This document shows positions 5,294-12,309 of a stretch of DNA of 14,007 bases, one piece after another. The position numbers and the translations under genes were made by a program. This stretch comes from JBCBWG01 sp039039985 (GTDB taxonomy: Bacteria; Pseudomonadota; Alphaproteobacteria; Rhizobiales; Hyphomicrobiaceae): assembly GCA_039039985.1 (NCBI GenBank), contig JBCCOV010000134.1, forward strand, positions 1 to 14,007, read 5' to 3'. Numbering within the stretch: position 1 is the first letter of the stretch; each line of letters begins with the position of its first letter. The notes beneath the pieces are model-generated. The model saw nothing but the letters and a program-made list of their open reading frames with translations. It had not been told where the DNA came from and did no database searches.

Positions 5294-7483
5294 ATGCGTG
5301 ACGATGCAACCGATAGCAGCTTGCAGCGAAAGCCAAGCCGATCGACCAGCGCATGCGGTTGCGACTTCACGGATTGCGATTGCGATGATCGCCTACCTGA
5401 AACAGATGCCACTGGGCAGCAACATGCTGACCAGCAATTCAGCTCCGAGCGCCGACTGAATGACGTCCTTCACATCCTAAAAGGGTGGATTTGGGAGACG
5501 GACGATTCACTTCGGTTCACCTACATGTCGGATACGGTTCGCGATTATGCCGACAAGGACCCCGAATGGCATTATGGGAAGACGCGGGCCGAAGTTGGCA
5601 CCGTCGATCCCGACTCATCGGAATGGAAGCGCATCGTAGCCCAACACGAGGCGCGGCTCCCATTCGATGCCTATGATTTCAAGCGCGAACAGAACGACGG
5701 CGAAATCTGGATGAGGACAACGGGCCGGCCGGTCTTCAGTGGCGACGGGACATTCCTTGGATATCGCGGCCTCGCGTTCGACATAACAGCTGAGAAGCAG
5801 GCTGAACTTGCAAGGAGTCGACACGAAAAGCTGGTCAATACGATGCTCGAGCACTTTCCGCTCGGCATTACTGTTAAAGACGCACACAACTTCGCCTATG
5901 TCTTCGTGAACCACGCCTTTGAGAAGATCATGAATGCAAGCCGCGACGATATTCTCGGCAAGACGGCAGCTGACATTTACGATCCTTCGACGGCGGAGCA
6001 GGTTATGCGAGCCGATTTTGCGACTATGACCGGCGACAAAATCGTCGCCACCGTCGAGATTGACGGCACCTCAACAGGTGTGCTCCGCAAGATCAGAACA
6101 ACGCGGATGTTGGTACGCGACTCTGACGGCAAACCTTTGCATTTGATCGCGACAGTTGAAGACGTCACAGATCGAAGCGCAGCACAACAGCGCCTGACAT
6201 ACTTGGCGAACCACGATCAACTCACAGGCCTCCTGAATCGGACAGCCTTTCTACCAAGGCTGGAGCACGAATGCCGCGTGATTGATCCGGCCCGCGCGCC
6301 GGTTGCGCTGTTCATCATTGATCTCGATCGGTTCAAGTTGATCAACGATACATTCGGCCACGACCAGGGTGACGAACTGCTCAGAGCTTTCGCAGCCAGA
6401 CTCAGCAGGATTGTTGAGCCGGAAGACATGGTTGCCAGGCTCGGCGGCGACGAATTCGCTGTGGTTCCGGCACATCGACCCGCGAATTGCGAAGACGCAG
6501 GCGCCTTCGCAGATCAGCTGATAAACTTGCTTAAGCGCCCGTTTCAGTTCGGCGAACGCAAGATAGAAATCGCCGCGACGATCGGCATTGCCATTGCCAC
6601 ACCGGATTGCAATGGCGGTGACCAGCTACTCAAGAATGCCGACGTTGCACTCTATCAAGGCAAGCAGGACGGCCGAAATTGTTACAGGTACTTCGACGCT
6701 GAGTTGGGACGCCAGGTCAGCGAGCGCGCGGCACTTGAGCAGGAGTTGAAAATCGCGCTCGCGGAAGATCAACTGACCGTACACTATCAGCCGATTGTCG
6801 ACAGTACGTCCAACGCAATCTGTTGCGCAGAGGCTCTGGTGCGCTGGCAGCATCCAAGCCGCGGACTTCTGATGCCCGGGAGCTTCATCGCGATTGCTGA
6901 AGCGACCGGTCTCGTCGAAGATCTCGGACAGGCTGTTCTGGAGCGCGCCTGTCGCCAGGCGGCGCAGTGGCCGACCAACGTGTCCGTCAGCGTCAACGTA
7001 TCACCGGTTCAGATCAGAAACGCCAGCTTCGCCGCATTCGTCGAACGCGTTCTATCGGAGAACCGGCTGGACCCTGCACGACTACAGTTGGAGGTCACGG
7101 AAACGGCACTGATCGACGATATCGATCAGGCGGTCGATCGCCTCAAAGAGTTGAAAGCGCTCGGTGTCGCGATCGCGCTTGACGACTTTGGGACGGGCTA
7201 CTCAGCACTGACACATCTCACGATGTTTCCATTCGACAGGATCAAGATTGATCGTTCGTTTGTGAAAGATATTGGTCTTCGCAAAGACTGTGATGCCGTT
7301 ATCGATGCGGTGATCGGCCTGGCGAGACGGTTGGGTGTCTCGATCACCGCTGAAGGCGTGGAAACGGAAAATCAAAAGGTGGCTCTACAGCACGCAGGTG
7401 TCGTCGAAATGCAAGGTTACCTGTTTTCAAAGCCATGCGCTGCGGACGCACTTCGCTTCACGGCTGATGCCGTCCCCGCATAA
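5294..7483 (+). CDS. Soluble PAS-PAS-GGDEF-EAL c-di-GMP enzyme
   Basis: A 729-aa cytosolic sensor enzyme for cyclic-di-GMP turnover with no membrane helices. Two PAS domains lie at about 53-173 and 176-293, the first ending with a PAC-like stretch (FLGYRGLAFDITAEK). GGDEF follows with an intact motif at 384-388, then EAL with EAL at 513-515, VNVS, a VTETAL segment, DDFGTGY from 630, RIKID and EGVE at 687-690. Both active sites look complete. The RxxD inhibitory site is replaced by EPED. The N-terminal tail carries a compact Cys/Asp cluster, CxC-x4-CxC at residues 21-30, which could bind a metal or sense redox state; this is inference. It is the only plus-strand gene in the window and is divergent from the RT-TIR side. 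It ends just before the right repeat block. The signal sensed by the PAS domains is unknown. Confidence 0.94.
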   Translation: MRDDATDSSLQRKPSRSTSACGCDFTDCDCDDRLPETDATGQQHADQQFSSERRLNDVLHILKGWIWETDDSLRFTYMSDTVRDYADKDPEWHYGKTRAEVGTVDPDSSEWKRIVAQHEARLPFDAYDFKREQNDGEIWMRTTGRPVFSGDGTFLGYRGLAFDITAEKQAELARSRHEKLVNTMLEHFPLGITVKDAHNFAYVFVNHAFEKIMNASRDDILGKTAADIYDPSTAEQVMRADFATMTGDKIVATVEIDGTSTGVLRKIRTTRMLVRDSDGKPLHLIATVEDVTDRSAAQQRLTYLANHDQLTGLLNRTAFLPRLEHECRVIDPARAPVALFIIDLDRFKLINDTFGHDQGDELLRAFAARLSRIVEPEDMVARLGGDEFAVVPAHRPANCEDAGAFADQLINLLKRPFQFGERKIEIAATIGIAIATPDCNGGDQLLKNADVALYQGKQDGRNCYRYFDAELGRQVSERAALEQELKIALAEDQLTVHYQPIVDSTSNAICCAEALVRWQHPSRGLLMPGSFIAIAEATGLVEDLGQAVLERACRQAAQWPTNVSVSVNVSPVQIRNASFAAFVERVLSENRLDPARLQLEVTETALIDDIDQAVDRLKELKALGVAIALDDFGTGYSALTHLTMFPFDRIKIDRSFVKDIGLRKDCDAVIDAVIGLARRLGVSITAEGVETENQKVALQHAGVVEMQGYLFSKPCAADALRFTADAVPA

Positions 7484-7498
7484 CCGGACAGGCGGCTC

Positions 7499-7718
7499 TA
7501 GTTTGCTATCGCTCACGGGCTGTTCCGGCCTTGCGGCCGGGCCCTGCGCGGGCGCGCCGCAAGGCGGCGGGCCGCGGTCGCGGCCTGGGGTGCAAGACGG
7601 CTGGCCCGCGCTGGTTGTTGATCGCTCACGGCTGTTCCAGCCTGGGATCGTCCTCGCAGGATAGCCAGCACTCGAGCCGCGAGCCTGCGAGCGTGCGAAC
7701 AGCGCAAACGAAAGACTC
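7499..7718 (+). repeat. Right block of GC-rich mosaic inverted repeat
   Basis: Counterpart of the block at 1-200 in opposite orientation. It holds the 34-bp core at 7579-7612, module B at 7671-7703, module A at 7702-7718 and two copies of module C (CGCTCACGGCTGTTCC) at 7510-7526 and 7623-7638, the first with an extra G. The left block has only one C copy and has A on the inner side of B. The block fills the whole gap between the convergent PAS-GGDEF-EAL and muramidase genes, so it may also act as a two-way transcription barrier through its stem-loops. Confidence 0.85.
7525..7569. terminator. Tandem GC-rich hairpins between convergent genes
   Basis: CCGGCC-TTGC-GGCCGG (7525-7540) and CGCCGC-AAG-GCGGCG (7555-7569) are two perfect 6-bp GC stems some 40 bp after the stop of the plus-strand PAS-GGDEF-EAL gene. 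No T-run follows. They could end or shield the convergent transcripts, or simply be part of the repeat. Confidence 0.4.
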
Positions 7719-7725
7719 ATGTGCG

Positions 7726-8493
7726 TTATGTCGCGGAGGACTCTGACCGCTCACGGTCTTCGCGCTCTCGCTCCGGCGTGGATGATGCGGCAAGCAGATC
7801 AGTGAAGATTGCCCAGGACTCCGCCGACATTGAAACACCCAATGTGTCGATGGGGCCTGTCGCCAGTTCACCGATGCCGCGCGCCGGTATCGCATAACGC
7901 AGCGATGAGACGGCGAGGTCGTGCGATCGCTCTCGCACCGGTTCGGCTGGTCGAGCCGCTGACGTGATGGACGCAGCCGCGGGAGATGGGTTGGCCGCGA
8001 CCGCGCTTGCTGATGGCGCATCCGTAGGTGGCGGGCCATGTCCAATCCAAGACACCTCGGCCTCGCGACGCGCTGCAAGACCGGCCAGCACTTTACCGCC
8101 GGCACGATTATACAGCACGAATATCTCGCGGACTTTTTCAATATCGCCGCCGCGCACGGCATCGCCGAGACCGGCATTGATCCACTTCGTGCCGGCATTG
8201 AATGTCAGGGAGGTCAAAGCGGCCTTTGTGCCTTCGTCCCACTGCGGGGCAACCCTGTCGACAATCTGGCGGGCTTTCGAGATTTCCGATTGAAACCGCG
8301 TTTCGGCTTCATGGCGCGAGATATTTTCGCCGGGAAACTTGGCTTTGGTGCCGAAGCCGTTGGTATATTGGGCATAATCCCACTTAGCCGTCGGCGTAAA
8401 TCCCTCAAACCGTTTGATTGAATCGAGGTAGACTGCGTCTAGTCCAGCCACGCGCGGCTCCCGGAATTCGGCGTGTAACACCATAGGCTGCAT
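7726..8493 (-). CDS. GH24 lysozyme-type muramidase next to flagellar genes
   Basis: Peptidoglycan hydrolase of the phage-type lysozyme family GH24, cleaving the MurNAc-GlcNAc bond. Counted from the ATG at 8493 (255 aa), the signature begins at KRFEGF with catalytic Glu30, then Asp39 in KWDYAQYTNGFGT and Thr44, at spacings close to the E-D-T triad of T4 lysozyme. GLAARREAE at about 139-147 is a typical C-terminal GH24 motif. An Ala/Pro/Ser-rich linker and a unique C-terminal segment follow. No signal peptide or membrane helix is seen, so export would need another route, perhaps the flagellar apparatus. The start is uncertain: no good ribosome site is visible, and a TTG at 8550 would add 19 residues. 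It follows fliM on the same strand, suggesting a role in opening the wall for the flagellar rod or stator (inference). A prophage origin is possible, but no other phage genes are seen. Confidence 0.82.
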   Translation of the reverse strand: MQPMVLHAEFREPRVAGLDAVYLDSIKRFEGFTPTAKWDYAQYTNGFGTKAKFPGENISRHEAETRFQSEISKARQIVDRVAPQWDEGTKAALTSLTFNAGTKWINAGLGDAVRGGDIEKVREIFVLYNRAGGKVLAGLAARREAEVSWIGHGPPPTDAPSASAVAANPSPAAASITSAARPAEPVRERSHDLAVSSLRYAIPARGIGELATGPIDTLGVSMSAESWAIFTDLLAASSTPEREREDRERSESSAT

Positions 8494-8586
8494 TGCATAC
8501 GATGCACGATCGCCTATTTGGCTTGCGTGAGGCCGTCGTTCGGCGTGCAATCCGTTATTGAGTAGCGGATGAACTATCCAGAGAGT

Positions 8587-9516
8587 CTATTCTTCGTCTT
8601 CGTTTTGAATGATCGGCGAAACGAGATTGACAGTGTAATAGCCATTTGACTGGCCGAGCTTGCACTTAAAAATCTGCCGCCCGCTGCTATTGAGGTGGAC
8701 GGCCTCAAGACATCCGGCGTCAAGCTCGATCACGGAGCCGATTTGCAGCCTGGCAACATCCCCAAGGCTCAGATCAGGGCCATCAACGGTTGCATTCAAA
8801 TCAACAACAGTTGCCAGCACGCGGTTATGGAGACGTGGCGTCCACGTCGGGTCTGCTACGGCAGAAACGGAGTTGTTGCTCGGCGTGGTCGCCCGCGCTC
8901 GCAGAGGTTTCAGGATCTCTTCCGGGATCAAAATGCGCAAGGCACTGTCGACACACGGACCGATATTGATCTGCACGCAAAACAGCCGGGCGCTGCCACT
9001 TTCAAACTCCACCTCGTGGAGCACCTGCTCGGTTCGATCAAACTCGAACGCCAGCTTGCTATGGCCCGCGGCCTGCAGCTGAAGCGTTGACATGATCGCG
9101 GTTGCAAAGTTCCGAGAGACATCAAGGGCGAGTTCGCTGATTTCATCCGAGTTCGTCTGCTTGGCACTCACATCTTCAGGCGCTGCACCGCCAAACACCA
9201 ATTCGACCAGGAGATCAGGAAGGCCTGGTGGGAGCAGGACAATTGCCGGTGATCCTGCTGGCTCCGACCCGTAAAAGAAGCCAAGCGCCTTGTCCTCAGC
9301 ATCAAAACCGGCATGGGGCTCGAAGACGCGCAACGGGCCCAATTCGCTAACCACTTCAATCGTGCAGAGGTTCAAAAAGACATCGCTGACGGACAACGCA
9401 AACTGCTCCAGAAATGCAAGCACTCTGGAGTCTTCCAAAATCGGTGGTTCTGCAGGCCCGAAGAGCGACACAAGCGCTTCACCCTTCGATCCGGCCTCAG
9501 ACTTCTCGGAGCTCAC
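8587..9516 (-). CDS. fliM: Divergent flagellar motor switch protein FliM
   Basis: Component of the C-ring switch complex that sets the direction or speed of flagellar rotation. The C-terminal 75 or so residues form a SpoA (FliM/FliN C-terminal) domain, from about RLHNRVLATVVDLNA to the end, and the middle part fits a FliM middle domain. The usual N-terminal LSQ-EID-LL peptide that binds CheY-P is absent; the protein starts with a Ser/Glu-rich tail and then GEALVSLFGPAEPP. The GTG at 9516 is preferred because AAGGA ends 7 bases before it; another GTG at 9522 is only one base from AAGGA. The gene lies 132 bp after fliG on the same strand. No separate fliN is present in the window. With a single SpoA domain it might also be described as a FliM/FliN-family protein, but its length suits FliM. 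Confidence 0.82.
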   Translation of the reverse strand: MSSEKSEAGSKGEALVSLFGPAEPPILEDSRVLAFLEQFALSVSDVFLNLCTIEVVSELGPLRVFEPHAGFDAEDKALGFFYGSEPAGSPAIVLLPPGLPDLLVELVFGGAAPEDVSAKQTNSDEISELALDVSRNFATAIMSTLQLQAAGHSKLAFEFDRTEQVLHEVEFESGSARLFCVQINIGPCVDSALRILIPEEILKPLRARATTPSNNSVSAVADPTWTPRLHNRVLATVVDLNATVDGPDLSLGDVARLQIGSVIELDAGCLEAVHLNSSGRQIFKCKLGQSNGYYTVNLVSPIIQNEDEE

Positions 9517-9523
9517 GCTCACA

Positions 9524-9528
9524 TCCTT
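9524..9528 (-). promoter_or_regulatory. Ribosome-binding site deciding the fliM start
   Basis: AAGGA in the minus direction stands 7 bases before the GTG at 9516 but only 1 base before the GTG at 9522, so initiation at 9516 is more likely. Confidence 0.55.
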
Positions 9529-9648
9529 ATATGGCCTCGGCCCATATGGCCGGACGGTCGGCGTCGTCAGGTCACAAGATTATTGCAGACTTTGATGCAG
9601 ATTCAGGTTGCACAAACGTGACGGCCCCCTCACCGCTTATGCTGATCG

Positions 9649-10659
9649 CTAGTCTTCTGTCGCCTCGAATGTAATCTCCCCCGCCTGAATCATTTCAAGT
9701 GCCTTTCGCGCAATCCCCCTCTGCGCTTCCAGCACAGCTTCCGGTGTCACACGCATCGCAACGTCGAGCTCTTGCTCCATAAGGCGGCGAGAGCGCGCTG
9801 AAACGGACGCCAACACACATTCCTTCAAGTCATCTTCAGCCTGGCGCAGCGCAAGGATCACCGTTTCCGATGGTATCGGGTCAAATAGACGAACACGATC
9901 CTCCTGGGTCAGCTTCGTAATTTGATCGAACCGGAACATGCGCTTTCGAATGCTGCTAATCTCATCGGGATGAGATTCCTCGATCCCGCGCAACACTTCG
10001 TCGGCATGTTCGCGATCAAGGTTGTTCAGGACAGCGCTTAGGCGCACGTCTGAATCCGATGTCTCCGGCTTCTGACTGTTGGCCTGAAGCTTCTCCTTGA
10101 GCCGGTTCTCAATCATTCGGATTGCTGCGTCGGACGGCTTGCGCAGACTAAGCATCCGCCGACTCAGTTCGATACGCCGCTCAGACGTCATCAGGTCAAG
10201 CGTTGCGGCGGCTCGCTCGGTGTCGAGACGGTCGAGCACGACGGCGGCAGCCTGTGGGTGCTCATCCGCAAGCATCTCGACAAGTTCGGCGGACGGCATC
10301 GCCTCCAGCTTGCCCCAAACGAGCAGACCGGACTCGCCGCGAAGATCAGAGATAATCTCGACAGCCTGTTCGTCGGGCACGACACCGGCCAGCAGTTGCT
10401 CGGCATGTTCTGGTGATCCGATAAGCCCCTTCTCAACGGCCAGTTCGTCGGATAGTTCGCTGATGACTTCCTCAAGCCGGTCGAGTGAGATCGCCGGCAA
10501 CTCCGAAGCTGATCGGGCAACCACCCTGATTTCACTTTCATCGAACAAGCGAATGATACGATCCGCGTTCTCCTTGCTCATGGCGAGCAGGAGGGCGGTC
10601 ACTTTCTCGGCACCCGTCAAATCGACTTCGGCACCTTGCTCGTTTTCTGCGTCTGCCAT
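9649..10659 (-). CDS. fliG: Flagellar motor switch protein FliG
   Basis: Switch-complex protein that links the MS-ring to the C-ring and contacts the stator to produce torque. It has 336 aa, normal for the family. The N-terminal domain starts at LTGAEKVTALLLAMSKENADRI. The middle domain carries the diagnostic EHPQ motif at 133-136 within LADEHPQAAAVVLDRL. The C-terminal domain has FRFDQITKLTQEDRVRLF followed by the charged torque helix region (LRQAEDDLKECVLASVSARSRRLMEQELD) and the final EAQRGIARKALEMIQAGEI. The ATG is preceded by GGAG about 11 bases upstream. It is separated from fliK by 225 bp, so it may have its own promoter or an internal start. fliM follows after a short gap. Confidence 0.95.
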   Translation of the reverse strand: MADAENEQGAEVDLTGAEKVTALLLAMSKENADRIIRLFDESEIRVVARSASELPAISLDRLEEVISELSDELAVEKGLIGSPEHAEQLLAGVVPDEQAVEIISDLRGESGLLVWGKLEAMPSAELVEMLADEHPQAAAVVLDRLDTERAAATLDLMTSERRIELSRRMLSLRKPSDAAIRMIENRLKEKLQANSQKPETSDSDVRLSAVLNNLDREHADEVLRGIEESHPDEISSIRKRMFRFDQITKLTQEDRVRLFDPIPSETVILALRQAEDDLKECVLASVSARSRRLMEQELDVAMRVTPEAVLEAQRGIARKALEMIQAGEITFEATED

Positions 10660-10884
10660 GTGCGTGCCTGCTCCGTCTCAATCGTACTGCAGACGCAAAC
10701 AAGGGCCCGCGGCTCCCGCCATCGTGCCGTCGAGACGCTGGTGTTGCCCTCAATTTCTGAGGGGATTCGGCTGATACGTCAGCCCAATTCGCAGAATAGT
10801 TTTGCTCGACCGAGTGCATACGCCGAGCCGTGGCCGATCAGTTACACTCGCAATGCCGGGCAGACCGTCGAAATTGCGCGTTCC
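10660..10884. other. Intergenic gap inside the flagellar block with two hairpins
   Basis: This 225-bp gap between fliK and fliG holds two small perfect stems: CCCTCA-ATTTC-TGAGGG at 10747-10763 and GCTGA-TACG-TCAGC at 10770-10783. Neither is followed by a T-run in the minus direction. The gap is long for this otherwise tight gene set and could hold an internal promoter for fliG-fliM or an mRNA processing site. I found no clear promoter motif and no credible small gene. Confidence 0.4.
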
Positions 10885-12303
10885 TCAGAGCGTGCGAGAA
10901 ACACCGATCAGCGGCTGACGGACGTCCCGCTCCTCGTGTTCCGCGCCCTCGTTATCAGCCGGCGCAGCATGTTCGTGTCCTGTTCCGTCTCGTCGTGGCG
11001 TGTTCGTTTGCCCCCCAGCATTGGTCCCAGTGTTTGAACCAGAGTTTGAACCCTGAGCCGGCTCGCCCTGGGAAGCCTGCGTCGTCCCGGCAACCCGCTC
11101 GCCAAACTCCGATGCCTGCCGGACGGCGATTCGGTCGATATCAATTTCAGCCGAGCTATAGCCGGCAGACTTGAGCAGCTGGGTCAGAAGATTGCGGTCG
11201 CGCTCCAGTGCTTGCTGGGCATCCGCCGTCGACGTCAGCACCTGGACATGCAGCTCGGCCTCACGCATCGAGAGCGCGACTTCAACTTGCCCCAGTGACG
11301 CCGGCGTGAGTTCAACTCTGATGGTTCTCACAAGCCCCTGACCGGTCCCCGTCGCAAGGCTGCGATTCAACATGGTCGACTCGGGTGTTTGCGCACGCGT
11401 CTCTGCCAACACCTGCTCAAGCCGCACGGCAACCTGCTTCGCCGGTGCCGCTGGCGCCGATGGGCCGTTTGTCGACTCGGCCGACGCCGTACCGGCTTCA
11501 GTGCGCGCGTTCGTCATGCGCGACTCGCCCTCAGCTGCGCTTGTGTCAACGCGTTGCCGCGGCTGCAAATCCAGCTTCTCGGCTCTGCCGGGTTCTGCGA
11601 CACCACTTGCCGTCGGCGGGAAGTAGGTCCGCTGGTCCGTAACGGACACGCGTGTTGGCGCCGATGGTTGTCCGTCGGACACCTTCGCAACTGCCTTCGC
11701 GGCCGTTGCAGCAATCGGCTCAGACGGGACCGTCGCGCCATCGTCCCCAACTGATGCGGCAGCAGCGGCGGACTGAGATGCGTTGGCGCCGCGTCCGTTT
11801 TGCTTCTGCAGGCCGCCTTCGGCAGCTGGCGCACTTTGCGTTTTGACCGTATCGACAGCCGGCTGCGCGTCGCCCGATATGCCTTGCGCCCGCTTGGCAT
11901 CGGTCGGATCGCCGGCTTTTGATGCTGACAGTTTGTTCCGCGCGTTTTGCAGGACCTCGGCCATGTTGATGCCAGATACGCTGGTCGGCAGGCCCACTGC
12001 AGCGCGATTTGTGGCCACAACATCCAGCGATCCGGTGTTGGCTTTCGGCTTGGAGTCGCGCTCATTTGGTCCGGTTTCCTCAGGCACGTCCCGAGCGGAA
12101 GGCTGGTCTTTTTCGCCGTCCTCCCCAATCAATTCGCGATCGGCAGAGACTGCTCTTTTGGCATCGATGTCCGCGTCCCCAGCGACGTCGTTGAGTGCCG
12201 CCTTGAAGTCGGCGCCGGCCTCAACGTCGCCAGCGGTCGCGCGACCACTCGACTGTTTCGGGGTTGCGACGGTCTCCAGCGGTGTTGGCTTGGTCGGGAT
12301 CAT
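10885..12303 (-). CDS. fliK: Flagellar hook-length control protein FliK (MotD type)
   Basis: Secreted molecular ruler that switches the flagellar export gate from hook to filament substrates; in rhizobia the same gene was first called motD. It has 472 aa. Residues 1 to about 310 are a low-complexity Ala/Ser/Thr/Pro/Glu-rich region with no stable domain, as usual for FliK. A Flg_hook domain lies at about 320-400, recognisable from RTIRVELTPASLGQVEVAL, the ELHVQV strand, QALERDRNLLTQLLKSAGY and the final IDIDRIAV. The tail after it is Gly/Asn/Thr- and then His/Glu-rich. The gene starts 6 bp after the motC stop, indicating co-transcription with motB and motC. The ribosome-binding site is weak, so translational coupling to motC is likely. 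Confidence 0.9.
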   Translation of the reverse strand: MIPTKPTPLETVATPKQSSGRATAGDVEAGADFKAALNDVAGDADIDAKRAVSADRELIGEDGEKDQPSARDVPEETGPNERDSKPKANTGSLDVVATNRAAVGLPTSVSGINMAEVLQNARNKLSASKAGDPTDAKRAQGISGDAQPAVDTVKTQSAPAAEGGLQKQNGRGANASQSAAAAASVGDDGATVPSEPIAATAAKAVAKVSDGQPSAPTRVSVTDQRTYFPPTASGVAEPGRAEKLDLQPRQRVDTSAAEGESRMTNARTEAGTASAESTNGPSAPAAPAKQVAVRLEQVLAETRAQTPESTMLNRSLATGTGQGLVRTIRVELTPASLGQVEVALSMREAELHVQVLTSTADAQQALERDRNLLTQLLKSAGYSSAEIDIDRIAVRQASEFGERVAGTTQASQGEPAQGSNSGSNTGTNAGGQTNTPRRDGTGHEHAAPADNEGAEHEERDVRQPLIGVSRTL

Positions 12304-12309
12304 GTGCGG

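Noticed and set aside
7499..7718. CRISPR array or transposon terminal repeats
   Set aside because: The modules are not regularly spaced, there are no unique equal-length spacers, no cas genes and no transposase in the window. A mosaic repeat is the better description.
10538..10819. 93-codon minus-strand frame overlapping the start of fliG
   Set aside because: It is Arg-rich, overlaps fliG out of frame and lacks any domain; more likely chance.
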